Assembly (NCBI RefSeq): GCF_014217875.1
Contig: NZ_CP059060.1
Location: 744,001 to 808,000, forward strand
Length of the DNA stretch: 64,000 nt
Direction: 5' to 3'
From: Synechococcus sp. LTW-R
GTDB lineage: Bacteria > Cyanobacteriota > Cyanobacteriia > PCC-6307 > Cyanobiaceae
Of this stretch, positions 1-9,536 are shown piece by piece. A program made the translations under genes and the position numbers. Each line of letters begins with the position of its first letter. Positions within the stretch are counted from its first letter, which is position 1. The notes beneath the pieces were generated by a model, which was given only the letters and a program-made list of their open reading frames with translations, had not been told where the DNA came from and did no database searches.

Positions 1-370
1 CCGCTTCCATCCGTCGGCAGAAGTGACGTTGATCCGCGGCATAGGGACCGCTCTTTCGATCCCAGCGCTCTCCCGCGGCTCAAGCCCAGCCGAACTGCGG
101 TTCCAGCATCGCTAAGGTCTCCAGATCAGTCCGAAGCCGGAGGTCACCATCCGGACGCGCCAGGCGATGGGCCCCATCGATCACACCATCGGAGCGAAAG
201 GCATCCGAGACCGGTGAGAAGCCGACACCCTTGGCGATGGCCTCCGGCAGGTGGCGCAACGGCACCACTTTCACCAAGGTCTCTCCAGCATGGTTATCCC
301 AGGTCACGTCGACCTGCCGAACACCAGCCGCGCTCAGACGTTCCAGAACCGAGTCGACCGCAGCAACCAT
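1..370 (-). pseudogene. Glutamine synthetase-like (type III family) gene, interrupted by in-frame TGA; runs off window start
   Basis: The first 96 codons (ATG at 370 reading down) resemble the N-terminal part of the glutamine synthetase family: 'TWDNHAGETLVKVVPL', 'GVGFSPVSDAF' and 'GDLRLRTDLETLAML'. A TGA at 80-82 follows 'PQFGWA', but the same frame continues to base 1 as 'AAGERWDRKSGPYAADQRHF', which reads like the family's continuation after a 'GWAW' motif. The simplest reading is Trp TGG changed to TGA. A GGAG lies about 8 bases upstream of the ATG. It sits 59 bp downstream of the ggtC-type permease on the same strand. The rest of the gene is outside the window, so neither full length nor catalytic residues can be checked. 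A sequencing error is possible. Confidence 0.7.
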
Positions 371-429
371 GGCCCGCTCCGAACGCTCTCCAAGGATGTG
401 TTCGATTGCGGCATTCGTCTGCGTCGCCC

Positions 430-1326
430 CTAGGTGAAGCCGCGGTCCCCTGCGAACAGGAAGCGAACGAGCGACAGCAGCAACACGATCACGAAAAGCG
501 CCAAGCCGACCGTGCAGGCGTAGCTGAGCTCCAGCTCGGCAAAGGCCTGGTCGTAGACGTAATAGACCAGGGTCTTCGTGCTGTTCGCGGGTCCCCCCTG
601 GGTCATCAGATAGACCTCCTCGAAGACCTTGGTGGCCGCAATCGCTGAGATCACCGCGACCAAGGTGACGTAGGGACGCAGCAGGGGCAGGGTGATGTCG
701 AGGTGCTTACGCCAACCCTCACTGCCATCGAGCTCTGCCGCTTCGTAGAGGTCAGCCGGGATCCCCTGGAGACCGGCCAAAAAAATCACCATGTAGTATC
801 CCAGGCCCTTCCACAGAGTCACGACCATCACGGCCGGAAGCGCCAGCAAGGGATTGGTGATGAAACCAATCGGCTCAAAACCGGGACCCAAGAGCGTGCC
901 GAGCCATCCGTTGATCAAGCCGTTCTCGGCGTAGAGCCAACGAAAGGCAATCGCCGCCACAACGATCGAGACCAGCACCGGCGTGTAGAAAGCGGCCCGA
1001 AACCAGTGGATCCCCGGCAGCTGACGATTCACGATGACCGCCAGCGCCAGCGCCCCCAGAACCACCGGCGGCACCACTCCAAAGAGATACGCCAAGGTCG
1101 TCCCCAGGACCTTAAAGAACATCGGATCCGCCAGCAGGCGCCGCACATTCGCCAGGCCCACAAAGCGCAGGGGCTCCGACACATCCAAGCCGGTCTGGGT
1201 GAAGCTCATCACCAGGGCCATCGCCGCCGGGATGAGCACCGACAGGGAAATCAGCACCAGCGCCGGGGACAGGAAAGCCCAGGCGGTGGCAGAGGAGGCA
1301 CCGGTGCGGAGGGAACGCTCAGCCAT
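430..1326 (-). CDS. ggtC: Sugar ABC transporter permease, glucosylglycerol type (GgtC-like)
   Basis: A 298-residue inner-membrane permease of the MalF/UgpA type with six predicted hydrophobic spans, the first at about residues 16-42. The cytoplasmic EAA loop that docks the ATPase is clear at about 195-218 (EAAELDGSEGWRKHLDITLP). It would import a sugar-like solute together with a binding protein, a second permease and an ATPase, none of which is in the window to this side of the gene. Among cyanobacterial permeases it looks most like GgtC of the glucosylglycerol (compatible solute) system; that substrate is inferred from resemblance only. The glutamine-synthetase-like gene follows on the same strand. 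recQ diverges 44 bp away. Confidence 0.75.
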   Translation of the reverse strand: MAERSLRTGASSATAWAFLSPALVLISLSVLIPAAMALVMSFTQTGLDVSEPLRFVGLANVRRLLADPMFFKVLGTTLAYLFGVVPPVVLGALALAVIVNRQLPGIHWFRAAFYTPVLVSIVVAAIAFRWLYAENGLINGWLGTLLGPGFEPIGFITNPLLALPAVMVVTLWKGLGYYMVIFLAGLQGIPADLYEAAELDGSEGWRKHLDITLPLLRPYVTLVAVISAIAATKVFEEVYLMTQGGPANSTKTLVYYVYDQAFAELELSYACTVGLALFVIVLLLSLVRFLFAGDRGFT

Positions 1327-1370
1327 ATCGCGCCATTGTGGTGGATCTTTTCTGATCAGCCAGTCGCCCC

Positions 1371-3197
1371 ATGCTGAGTAGCCCGGCCCAGCCCAACAGC
1401 GATCCGCTGGAGGTGCTGCAACGGGTCTTTGGCTACGCCTCCTTCCGCGGACCGCAGGAGGCGATCGTGCGCCATGTCATCGGCGGCGGTTCGGGGCTGG
1501 TGCTGATGCCGACCGGCGGCGGTAAATCGCTCTGCTATCAGGTCCCGGCCCTCTGCACACCAGGGCTGGCCGTGGTGATTTCACCGCTGATCGCCCTGAT
1601 GCAGGACCAGGTGGAAGCGCTGCAGCAACTTGGTGTTGCGGCCGCCGCCCTGCATTCCGGCCTGGAGGTCGGCGCCAGCCAAACCATCTGGCGTCAGCTC
1701 AGCAACGACGAACTGGATCTCCTCTACGTCTCACCCGAGCGGCTCTTCAGCGCGGATGTGCTGGAGCGGCTGGGCGCCATGCCACTGGCCCTCTTCGCCA
1801 TCGATGAAGCCCATTGCGTCTCGCAGTGGGGGCATGACTTCAGGCCGGAGTACCGGCAACTCGATCAGCTCGCGACGCGCTTTTCCGCGGTGCCGCGGCT
1901 AGCCCTCACCGCGACCGCCGATCCGCGCACCCAGCGGGATATCCGCGCCTGCCTGCAGTTGGAGCAGGACGAGGTCTTCCTGGCCAGCTTTGATCGGCCC
2001 AACATCCGCTATCTACTGCGCCACAAACAGGGTGGTGTTACGCAGCTGCTGGAGTTCCTGGCACAACACCGCGGTGAATCAGGGATCGTCTACGCCCGCT
2101 CCCGCAACCGGGTGGACCGGGTGGCCGCTGAACTCAAGGCCGCCGGCATCGATGCGATCGCGTATCACGCTGGCATGGACGCCGAATCGCGGCGGGAGGC
2201 CCTGAAGCGCTTCCGCCTGGGCAGCGGCGTGGTCGTGGTGGCCACGATCGCCTTTGGCATGGGGATCGATAAACCCGATGTGCGCTTCGTGGCCCACGTC
2301 GACCTGCCCAAAAGCCTCGAGGCTTACTACCAAGAAACCGGTCGGGCGGGTCGCGATGGCCTACCTGCGGTGGCCTGGATGGCCCACGGCGCCGGCGACA
2401 TCCCCCAGCTGCGCCGGTTCATCGATGACTCCGGAGCCAGTGAGGAGCAGAAACGCATCGAACGCGACAAGCTCGAGGCCCTGATCGCCTACAGCGAAGC
2501 CAGCGGCTGCCGGCGTCAGGTGCTGCTCAGCCATTTCGGTGAGGAGCTGGCCGAGCCCTGCAACAACTGCGATGGCTGCCTTGAACCCAAACAGCGCAGC
2601 GACTGCCGGGTCGCGGCGCAGAAGGGGCTGTCGGCTGTCTACCGGACCGGCCAACGCTTTGGCGCAGGCCATGTCGTCGACGTGCTGTTGGGCGCGAACA
2701 CCGAGCGCATCCGATCGCTCGGGCACGAGCAGCTGAGTGTCTACGGCATCGGCAAGGAGCTGGATCGAGGCCAATGGCGGGCCCTCCTGCGCCAGCTGGT
2801 CAGCCTCGGGGCCCTGGATTCCCCAGACGACGCCAAGGGCGGGTTGTGTTTTGGTCCAGCCAAGCTGGTGCAGCCGCTGCTGCGGGGCGAGCGGGAGCTC
2901 CATCTGGTGCTGCCACCACCGGCGAAGGAGCAGCGGCGACGCAGCCAGAGCCCTGCTGCGGCCTTGCCGGACGACGATCCAGTGCTGGCGGCCTTGAAAA
3001 ACTGGCGGAGGGAGCAGGCCCGGCAGCAGGGCGTCCCGCCCTATGTGGTCTTCCACGACCGAACCCTGGTGGAGTTAGCGGCGCGTCGTCCCGGATCCCT
3101 CAGCGAACTCGCCGGCGTCAGCGGCATCGGCACGGCCAAGCAGGAGCGCTACGGCGCGGCACTGCTCGAGGTGCTGACGGCAACAGGGGACCGATAG
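1371..3197 (+). CDS. recQ: ATP-dependent DNA helicase RecQ
   Basis: A 608-residue 3'-5' DNA helicase of the RecQ family, acting in recombination and stalled-fork repair. Walker A is PTGGGKS (about 47-53) and the DEAH box with the RecQ aromatic-rich loop is IDEAHCVSQWGHDFRPEY (about 144-161). Motif VI reads YQETGRAGRDG. A zinc-binding Cys set follows (C..R at about 378 to CNNCDGC near 401), then a winged-helix region, and an HRDC domain at about 525-605 ending in SGIGTAKQERYG. Length and domain order are normal for bacterial RecQ. The ATG at 1371 is divergent from ggtC; aroB follows 25 bp after the stop. Confidence 0.95.
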   Translation: MLSSPAQPNSDPLEVLQRVFGYASFRGPQEAIVRHVIGGGSGLVLMPTGGGKSLCYQVPALCTPGLAVVISPLIALMQDQVEALQQLGVAAAALHSGLEVGASQTIWRQLSNDELDLLYVSPERLFSADVLERLGAMPLALFAIDEAHCVSQWGHDFRPEYRQLDQLATRFSAVPRLALTATADPRTQRDIRACLQLEQDEVFLASFDRPNIRYLLRHKQGGVTQLLEFLAQHRGESGIVYARSRNRVDRVAAELKAAGIDAIAYHAGMDAESRREALKRFRLGSGVVVVATIAFGMGIDKPDVRFVAHVDLPKSLEAYYQETGRAGRDGLPAVAWMAHGAGDIPQLRRFIDDSGASEEQKRIERDKLEALIAYSEASGCRRQVLLSHFGEELAEPCNNCDGCLEPKQRSDCRVAAQKGLSAVYRTGQRFGAGHVVDVLLGANTERIRSLGHEQLSVYGIGKELDRGQWRALLRQLVSLGALDSPDDAKGGLCFGPAKLVQPLLRGERELHLVLPPPAKEQRRRSQSPAAALPDDDPVLAALKNWRREQARQQGVPPYVVFHDRTLVELAARRPGSLSELAGVSGIGTAKQERYGAALLEVLTATGDR

Positions 3198-3222
3198 CCT
3201 CAAGCGACTGCAGCGTTAGTCC

Positions 3223-4341
3223 ATGAGCGCCACGGCCGCCGCGATCCGCACCATCGAGGTGGCACTCAGTGCGAATCCCTATCCCGTCGTGATCGGACGG
3301 GGAGCGCTCTCAAGCCTCGGTCAGCAGATCCTGGGCCGGGGCATCAAAGCGGGCACCAAGGTCCTGATCGTGACTAACCCCGTCGTGCATCAGCACTACG
3401 GCGCCCAGGCCTTGGGCAGCCTCCAGGCCGCGGGCTTTGAGGCGGAGCTCCTCGTGATTGAGGCCGGGGAAGAACAGAAAACCCCAGCCACCGTGGCTCA
3501 AATCCACGACGCGGCTTTCGCCCAAAAACTGGAGCGGGGATCGTTGATCGTCGCCCTCGGCGGCGGCGTCGTGGGGGACATGGCCGGCTTCGCCGCCGCG
3601 AGCTGGCTGCGGGGCATCGCCGTCGTCCAGGTGCCAACGACCCTGCTGGCCATGGTCGATGCCTCAATCGGCGGCAAAACCGGCGTGAATCACCCCGGTG
3701 GCAAGAACCTGATCGGGGCCTTCCACCAGCCCAAGCTGGTCCTGATTGATCCCGCCACCCTGTCCACCCTGCCGGAGCGGGAATTCCGGGCCGGCATGGC
3801 CGAGGTAATCAAGTACGGGGTCATCGGAGATCCGGACCTCTTCGCCGAACTGGAAGCCGCAGCGGGCGGTCTGCGGTCGATGGCGACCCTGCCCGCTTCG
3901 CTCCTGGAGAGCATCCTGGAGCGCTCCGCCGCCGCCAAGGCGAAGGTCGTCGCGGCGGATGAACGGGAAGGGGGGCTGCGGGCGATCCTCAATTACGGCC
4001 ACACCCTCGGCCACGTGGTGGAAGCCCTCTGCGGGTACGGCACCTATCTCCATGGCGAAGCCGTGGGCATCGGCATGGTGGCCGCCGGCGAGCTCAGCCT
4101 GGAGCTGGGGCTCTGGAGCGCCGATGACCAACGCCGGCAACGGGCCGTCATCGAAGCGGCAGGTCTGCCGATGCGCTGGCCCGAGCTTGATCCCCAGGCC
4201 GTTCTGCGCTGCTTGCAGGGGGATAAGAAGGTGCGCGACGGCCGCGTGCGCTTCGTGCTCCCCACCAGCCTTGGCAGGGTGGAGATCCGCAGTGATGTCC
4301 AACCCGAGCAGGTCTTGGCGGCCCTCTCCCGCTGCGCCTAG
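3223..4341 (+). CDS. aroB: 3-dehydroquinate synthase
   Basis: Second enzyme of the shikimate pathway: converts DAHP to 3-dehydroquinate using NAD and a divalent metal. The 372-residue protein shows the NAD-binding [13 protein letters not shown] stretch (about 107-120), the [17 protein letters not shown] signature, and metal ligands in [11 protein letters not shown] and [10 protein letters not shown]. Length is standard. It ends four bases inside the convergent methyltransferase gene (shared 4338-4341). Confidence 0.96.
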   Translation: MSATAAAIRTIEVALSANPYPVVIGRGALSSLGQQILGRGIKAGTKVLIVTNPVVHQHYGAQALGSLQAAGFEAELLVIEAGEEQKTPATVAQIHDAAFAQKLERGSLIVALGGGVVGDMAGFAAASWLRGIAVVQVPTTLLAMVDASIGGKTGVNHPGGKNLIGAFHQPKLVLIDPATLSTLPEREFRAGMAEVIKYGVIGDPDLFAELEAAAGGLRSMATLPASLLESILERSAAAKAKVVAADEREGGLRAILNYGHTLGHVVEALCGYGTYLHGEAVGIGMVAAGELSLELGLWSADDQRRQRAVIEAAGLPMRWPELDPQAVLRCLQGDKKVRDGRVRFVLPTSLGRVEIRSDVQPEQVLAALSRCA

Positions 4342-5504
4342 GCCAGGGGCGGATCCTGCAGGAACAACGGCTGGGCGCCCACAGCGCCGGAGCGCTGCAG
4401 GGCAATCCAGCGGAAATCCCCGAGGGCCGACGGGTCGACGTAGCGCAGCAGCGCTTCACGGCGACTGAGCAGATCGGCCAACTCCGCCGGAGATCCCTGC
4501 TGCAGGGCGTGCAGGCGCTGGGCTAGCCCCAAGGCCAGCAGAGCCTCACCCTGGCGCCGCTGCCCCAGCAGGCTCCAGCCACTGGCGGCGGCGGCCCGCT
4601 CCAGCGACTCCAAACAGAGGTGGGCCGTCAGGTCCCAGTGGCCCGGCTCCAGCAGCGGGTCATCGCTGGCCCGTTGACCGCGGTAGGCCATCAAGGTGCC
4701 ATTGCTGCGCTGCGGGGCGTAGTAACGCCAGGCCTCATGGGCGTAGTCGATCACGAGCAATTGGCCCTGGCTGAGGGCCGCAGCCGCCTGGGCCAGCCAG
4801 GGGGTTAGACCCACATGCCACTCCGTGCACCAGCCCTCTGGCCGCGAAGGCCCAGGGATCAAGGCGTCCAACTCCAGCCGCAGGGCCTCACTCAGCGGGG
4901 GGCCAGCCGCGAGCTCCAGCGCAGCGTCGCCCACCAGCGAGACCCCCTGAAGCCGCCAGTCCTGGCCATCCCAAAGCACCCGCTCAACCGCCAGGGCGTC
5001 CAGGACTTCATGGGCGAGCATCACCCCGGTGAGGGGCGACTCCTGGAGCTGGGCGAAGGACTGCCACCGGCAGCGCAGGGGAGCATCAGCCAAGAGCGCC
5101 CGCTGACGCTCCGCCATGCCCGGGTTCGGTTCCACCAGCACCAGTTCCAGGCGCTCGCGCAGCTCTGGTGCATCCCGCGCAATGGCCTCAGAGAGCTGGA
5201 GGGCGAGCTGGCCTTCCCCTGGGCCGGTCTCGATCAAGGCCAGGGGGCCGTCGCCTGGCTGCTGCTGGAACCACTGCAGAAGCTGAGGCAGCAGGAGCTC
5301 GGCGAAGTCCGGTCCCAGGGACGGGGAGGTGGCGAAGTCACCCGAAGGCCCCACCTGCAGGCGTCCCGCCCCATAGGCCCCATGGCTGGAATCGTGCAAC
5401 GCCCAGTCCATGTAGGTGCTGAAGGGCACCCAGCCACCGGCGGCCTGCAACCGCTCCATCAGCCAGGCGGGGGCCGCGTGCAGAGGAGATGAAGCAGAAC
5501 TCAC
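4338..5504 (-). CDS. MidA/NDUFAF7-family SAM-dependent methyltransferase
   Basis: A 388-residue protein of the former DUF185 family. The opening [15 protein letters not shown] and [17 protein letters not shown] are typical of the family, and a SAM-binding glycine loop is visible as [14 protein letters not shown] at about 88-101, followed by [13 protein letters not shown]. Eukaryotic members (NDUFAF7/MidA) methylate an arginine of complex I during assembly; in a cyanobacterium an equivalent target on the NDH-1 complex is only a guess. It converges on aroB with a 4-bp overlap, and the TPM-domain gene diverges 24 bp upstream. Confidence 0.8.
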   Translation of the reverse strand: MSSASSPLHAAPAWLMERLQAAGGWVPFSTYMDWALHDSSHGAYGAGRLQVGPSGDFATSPSLGPDFAELLLPQLLQWFQQQPGDGPLALIETGPGEGQLALQLSEAIARDAPELRERLELVLVEPNPGMAERQRALLADAPLRCRWQSFAQLQESPLTGVMLAHEVLDALAVERVLWDGQDWRLQGVSLVGDAALELAAGPPLSEALRLELDALIPGPSRPEGWCTEWHVGLTPWLAQAAAALSQGQLLVIDYAHEAWRYYAPQRSNGTLMAYRGQRASDDPLLEPGHWDLTAHLCLESLERAAAASGWSLLGQRRQGEALLALGLAQRLHALQQGSPAELADLLSRREALLRYVDPSALGDFRWIALQRSGAVGAQPLFLQDPPLA

Positions 5505-5528
5505 GGCGCTGCGGAGGACTCAGGGAGA

Positions 5529-6389
5529 ATGCTCGCCACTGAAGCAGGTGCCATGACCGAGCCGCGTGCAGCCCACAGCGCCTCCGCCCTCCGCGGCTGG
5601 CTGCTGGGTCTAGCCCTCAGCCTGGCGCTCCTGCTGGGTTGGGGGGCTGCACCGGCCTGGGCCTATGACAACCCGGACCTATTGCCCGATCACCCAACCC
5701 CGGTGATCGACCTGGCAAAGATCCTCACGGACAACCAGCGCGCCGCTCTGGAAGCCGAGATCAACGACTTCGAAGCCGTCAGCGGCTGGAAGCTGCGCGT
5801 CCTCACCCAGTACGACCGCACACCCGGGCTCGCCGTTAAAGACTTCTGGGGCCTCGATGAGCGCAGCCTGCTGCTGATCGCCGACGAGCGCGGCGGGAAC
5901 CTGCTCAACTTCAACGTGGGCGACGCGCTATTCGCGTTGATGCCCCGCACCTACTGGGTGGAGCTGCAAACCCGCTTCGGCAACCAGTACTACGTGCGCG
6001 ACCACGGCCAGGATGCGGCGCTGCTCGACTCACTCCACACCGTCAAGGGCTGCCTTGAGATCGGCGGCTGCCAGGTCGTGCCCGGCCTGCCCCAGGAGCA
6101 ATGGCTGCTCACCCTCGCCACCTCGATCCTGGGTGGTCTGATCGTGGGATTTGCCGCCTATCCCCGCAAGCCGGAGCACACCGTGGAGTGGGCCTGGGTG
6201 CTGCTGCTCTCCCCCCTCTGGGTGATTCTCTTTGGGGTCTTCGGTGTGGCGCCGATCATCACCCGCACCTCCGACCTGCTGCCGCTGGTGCGGAACGCTC
6301 TGGGCTTCATCGGAGCGATTGCCGTCGCCTATCTGATCGCCCAAAACACGATCGGGAAGACCCGCCTCAAGGAAGGCGATCAGGGCTAA
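5529..6389 (+). CDS. TPM-domain protein, Psb32-like, secreted/membrane anchored
   Basis: The 286-residue product has a signal-like segment (about 23-46, ending in APAWAYDNPDLLP), a TPM (TLP18.3/Psb32/MOLO-1) domain at about 55-180 with the VIDLAKILTDNQRAALEAEI opening, and two hydrophobic spans near the C-terminus (about 200-215 and 228-280). The start could also be the second Met at 5553. Plant TLP18.3 and cyanobacterial Psb32 help photosystem II repair, so a thylakoid or lumenal role is likely but unproven. It lies between two minus-strand genes and ends 11 bp from the muramidase gene. Confidence 0.75.
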   Translation: MLATEAGAMTEPRAAHSASALRGWLLGLALSLALLLGWGAAPAWAYDNPDLLPDHPTPVIDLAKILTDNQRAALEAEINDFEAVSGWKLRVLTQYDRTPGLAVKDFWGLDERSLLLIADERGGNLLNFNVGDALFALMPRTYWVELQTRFGNQYYVRDHGQDAALLDSLHTVKGCLEIGGCQVVPGLPQEQWLLTLATSILGGLIVGFAAYPRKPEHTVEWAWVLLLSPLWVILFGVFGVAPIITRTSDLLPLVRNALGFIGAIAVAYLIAQNTIGKTRLKEGDQG

Positions 6390-6400
6390 GGGGCTCTGAT

Positions 6401-7267
6401 CTAGATGCCCAGGCTCTTCGGCTTGGGTCCAATCCGATCCAGGGCCTCGAGACGGCAACGCAGGGACTGGACCGGCTCGCAAGTCGGGAGCTCGACCACC
6501 GGCTCCTGGGGGGGGTCCGCCAGGGTCTTCAACTGGGCCAGGCTCTGCTCATAGAAGGCCTTCAGGGCCGCGTAGCGCTTGACCGGCTGGCCGTAATAGC
6601 TGTAGCCAGCCAGGGTCGGGAACGAGGCCCATTCGGGAGCGAGCTTGGCGGCAAGCTCCGGGGTGAACTCTCCGCGATCAGCCAGAGCGAGGGCACCGCG
6701 GCGCTGAATCAAAAAGATGGCGGCCTGGTCTTGAACATGGGGGCCAAACCCAGCCAGGCCCAGTTTTTGGCTGGCCATGGTCCAAGTGAAGGGCATGAAC
6801 TGGTAAGCCCCGGCGGCGGCGCTGGCATAGCGACCGGAATAGATCACCCGGTTCGGATGGCGATCCATTCCGCCCATCAGGCCACCGCCAAACATCACGC
6901 GGTAGCCCAGATCCTCACCGCGGGCCCAGGTGCCTTCGGCGAAGCGAATCGTGTTCAGCAGGGCGCGGCGCTCAGGCGTGATCGCGTAGCGGAAGGGCCC
7001 GCCTGGAGTGATCTGACCATCGCTGGCATCCAGCATCGCCAGGCGAGAACGGGGCGCGGCGGGCTGGCGAGGGACAGGAGGAAGCGCCGGCAGCAGGCTG
7101 AGGGTCTCAGCATTGGCGGCCTGAGGCTTGGACTGACCGGCATCGGCCAGGGCGGGCACGGGGGCCAGCAGAGCCGAGACACCCAGCAGGGATGCAACCG
7201 GGAGGGAGAAGAGAGAACGCGCAGCGCTCGAAGGAGCCATCGACTTCGAGGAGATCTGAGCGGTCAA
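6401..7267 (-). CDS. Secreted GH104/phage-lysozyme-like muramidase
   Basis: A 288-residue exported protein: N-terminal hydrophobic signal (about 20-42, LLGVSALLAPVPALA) and a proline-rich linker, then a lysozyme-like domain at about 95-245. It has IRFAEGTW, where the Glu is the likely catalytic acid, and SGRYASAAAGAYQFMPFTW, both typical of the GH104 family related to the lambda endolysin. It should cleave the glycan strands of peptidoglycan in the periplasm. No holin or other phage gene is adjacent, so it is probably a resident cell-wall enzyme. The C-terminus has a small Cys-containing tail (CEPVQSLRCRLE). The 301 bp upstream hold no gene. Confidence 0.75.
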   Translation of the reverse strand: MTAQISSKSMAPSSAARSLFSLPVASLLGVSALLAPVPALADAGQSKPQAANAETLSLLPALPPVPRQPAAPRSRLAMLDASDGQITPGGPFRYAITPERRALLNTIRFAEGTWARGEDLGYRVMFGGGLMGGMDRHPNRVIYSGRYASAAAGAYQFMPFTWTMASQKLGLAGFGPHVQDQAAIFLIQRRGALALADRGEFTPELAAKLAPEWASFPTLAGYSYYGQPVKRYAALKAFYEQSLAQLKTLADPPQEPVVELPTCEPVQSLRCRLEALDRIGPKPKSLGI

Positions 7268-7568
7268 ACCATCAAAAGCAGAGAACAGCGCACGTCAAGG
7301 GGGCCCTAAATAAAGGGTGACCAGGGGTCGGGCGCACCGAATCAAAAAGCCGTCAACAGAAGCGCAGGTATAACTCTGCGTGAGTATGGCAACTAATCAA
7401 TTGGATGCGGAGAGCTTGCCTAACTAACCGTCAGCGACGCAAGTAATTCATGACAGTGCAATAACCGTCCACAAGCATCAAGAATTCAAAAGAGTGATTT
7501 AAATCACTCTTGGACTGGAGTTTTGAGTCGCAAAAAGAACAAAATTCGAAAGCTTGCCTGCCTCGTCC
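7268..7568. other. 301-bp non-coding interval, AT-richer than its flanks
   Basis: No convincing reading frame is present. It should hold the promoter of the minus-strand muramidase gene (toward 7268) and the 3' end of the glycosyltransferase transcript (toward 7568). The only clear structure is the perfect palindrome at 7490-7511. Base composition is visibly richer in A and T than the adjacent coding DNA. No tRNA or known RNA motif was recognised. Confidence 0.5.
7490..7511 (-). terminator. Perfect 22-bp palindrome, possible terminator of the glycosyltransferase gene
   Basis: AAGAGTGATTT is followed directly by its exact reverse complement AAATCACTCTT with no spacer. Read on the minus strand, downstream of the gene ending at 7569, it ends in CTCTTTTGAATTCTT, which gives a short U-run after the stem. 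This fits a weak factor-independent terminator. A zero-spacer palindrome could equally be a dimeric protein's operator for the minus-strand muramidase gene. Confidence 0.45.
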
Positions 7569-8636
7569 TCAGCCGAGCGCCAAGCCGCTGAAGAAACGGG
7601 CCGCCTGCTGCGGGCCATCGGGGCTCAATCCAGCGCCCGAAGCCGGTACGAGGGGGCGATCCAACTGCCAGTCCCCCTGCTCCAGCTGCGCGCGACTCAA
7701 TAAGCGATGGGGAGCATGGCGCTGCAGGGCTACCTCCAAAACCTGAGCCTCGGCAAAGCCGTCCCGATGCACCAGGTGCACCCCCAATCCCATGGTCATC
7801 GCCTCACAGAAAGTGCTGTAACCGGGCTTCGTGATCACCCGGCTGCAGAGCGGCATGCACTCGAGGGGGCGGAGCTCCTTGGGAATGACGCTGACATTCA
7901 CCGCCTCGCAGTGGAGCCCGGGATCACTGACCAAAAAGTGATGCCCAGGCCAGCGTTCAAAGAGCCTGGAGTCCAGCTGCAGGCCGAGGCCGCCAAAGCC
8001 CATCAGCACCGTCCGCTCGGGCGCTGAGGTCAGACCCAGTTGATCACGGACCCGCTCGGGATCCAGGCGCGGCTGCCCGGCGGTCAAACCGATCTCCTCG
8101 CTCGGCAGTCCCCAGTCCATCTCCATCGCGAACGGACAACGCAGCAGGGCCGTGCCTTGGCGGTACTGCTCCAGGGCGCGGTCCGCCCAAGCCGTCAAGG
8201 CACCACCCATGGGCCCGTAGATGGCATCCCAGCCGAAATTGCCCATCCAGACCAGCGGTGCCTCCAAGGCCAAGGCCAAGCGGGCGGCCGCCGGAGGAAC
8301 ATCAGCAAGCACCAGGACCGAGTCCCCTTGCTGCTGCAACCAAGCCAGCTCCTGCTCGATCTGCTGCGGCATCTGCTGCTCAACAGCCTCCAAAGCCGCC
8401 AAGGTGGCGTCCGGATCAGCGCCGAGGGCATCGGCCTGAATCACCCCCACGTCCCAGCGCAGGTCGCGCTGTTCAAAAGGAATCTCGGCAAAGGCCAGCG
8501 CGAGAAACGACGCGGGCAAGGGCGTCGAGAGCACGATGCGCCAGCTCGGCTGCAGGCGGTGGACGGCGTTCAAGACCGCGGCGACCCGTGATCCATGGCC
8601 AAACCCGTGGCCACTGATGCAGACATACAGCAGCAT
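7569..8636 (-). CDS. Glycosyltransferase of the MurG/GT28-like type
   Basis: A 355-residue soluble protein. It opens LLYVCISGHGFGHGSR, a glycine/histidine-rich nucleotide-sugar transferase start as in GT28/GT1 enzymes. The C-terminal half carries VLMGFGGLGLQL and VITKPGYSTFCEAMTMGLGVHLVHR, matching the donor-binding loop region of MurG-like GT-B proteins. Substrate is unknown. It forms a two-gene minus-strand unit with the metallophosphoesterase, which ends 2 bp upstream of this start, so the two are probably co-transcribed. Confidence 0.7.
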   Translation of the reverse strand: MLLYVCISGHGFGHGSRVAAVLNAVHRLQPSWRIVLSTPLPASFLALAFAEIPFEQRDLRWDVGVIQADALGADPDATLAALEAVEQQMPQQIEQELAWLQQQGDSVLVLADVPPAAARLALALEAPLVWMGNFGWDAIYGPMGGALTAWADRALEQYRQGTALLRCPFAMEMDWGLPSEEIGLTAGQPRLDPERVRDQLGLTSAPERTVLMGFGGLGLQLDSRLFERWPGHHFLVSDPGLHCEAVNVSVIPKELRPLECMPLCSRVITKPGYSTFCEAMTMGLGVHLVHRDGFAEAQVLEVALQRHAPHRLLSRAQLEQGDWQLDRPLVPASGAGLSPDGPQQAARFFSGLALG

Positions 8637-8638
8637 CG

Positions 8639-9490
8639 CTAGGCCACCTCCGCCCGAAAGAGGGTCTGGCGGTAAGGGAGCGTCCCCCCGTGGCTGAACC
8701 AGCGGTGGGACACCTCCTGGAGGACGCCGTCCTCAAACTCAACCCAGCTGAAGTGCCGCAGCGCTCGGCCCTGGGGGTCCTCCCCGTGACGGGGAACAAA
8801 GGCGGTATTGAGATAGGTGGTTCCGGAACGGTCCCGGCTGAAGCTCTGCCGCTCCCCCTGGCCACGCTTCAGGCGGTGATGCATGTGGCCAAAGACCACC
8901 AAGGGGACGGGACGGCTGCGGCGAATCCGATCGATCGCGAGTGCCAAGTCCTGATCACCCCAATCGCAGGCGGGCGCCTTCCAATCCCGCCCACAGGGAT
9001 CGGCGGCCCCACTCCCCAAACCGCTCGGTCCGGAATGGGCCAGCACCACCAGGGGCAGGTGCGGATCGGCCGAGAGGGCCGCCGCATGGATGCGTTCAGC
9101 GGACTCCTCCAAGCCGACCGGTCCAAAGACCGCTTCGGCAGCGCGGTTGAGGTAGTGACCGCCACCGGCACTGGCGGGCCGAGCGCCGACGACGGCCAGC
9201 CCCGGTGGGTGCAACTCCCGCAGACCCCAGCCGCAATGGAGGTCACCCAACAGGTCCAATTGACGTTGCAGGGTGCGACCGCTGGCATCGCGACCGGTGT
9301 CGTGGTTCCCGAGGATGCAGGCCATCGGCAGGCTCAGGCGCGTCAGCCGCTTGGGGATCAGCTGCTGACCGTCGCTCAGGTCACCGACCAACAAGAGGGC
9401 GTCGGGCGCAAGTGCCGCCAAGACCTCTTCATCCAGACCATCCCACTGGCCATGCAGATCACCGGCGATGACAATGCGGAGGGTGGCCAA
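8639..9490 (-). CDS. Metallophosphoesterase (TIGR04168-like)
   Basis: Calcineurin-like phosphoesterase with the full metal-binding set: [32 protein letters not shown] and GHMHHRLK. I place the start at the TTG of 9490 ('[17 protein letters not shown]'), giving 283 residues; the frame is open to an ATG at 9562, but that extension would run over the start of the divergent nadA. Substrate unknown. It resembles the cyanobacterial TIGR04168 subgroup. It sits immediately upstream of the glycosyltransferase gene. Confidence 0.75.
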   Translation of the reverse strand: MATLRIVIAGDLHGQWDGLDEEVLAALAPDALLLVGDLSDGQQLIPKRLTRLSLPMACILGNHDTGRDASGRTLQRQLDLLGDLHCGWGLRELHPPGLAVVGARPASAGGGHYLNRAAEAVFGPVGLEESAERIHAAALSADPHLPLVVLAHSGPSGLGSGAADPCGRDWKAPACDWGDQDLALAIDRIRRSRPVPLVVFGHMHHRLKRGQGERQSFSRDRSGTTYLNTAFVPRHGEDPQGRALRHFSWVEFEDGVLQEVSHRWFSHGGTLPYRQTLFRAEVA

Positions 9491-9536
9491 GCGGTGCCTA
9501 GGCTTCCGCCATCCTGCACCACTTAGGGCCAGAGCC

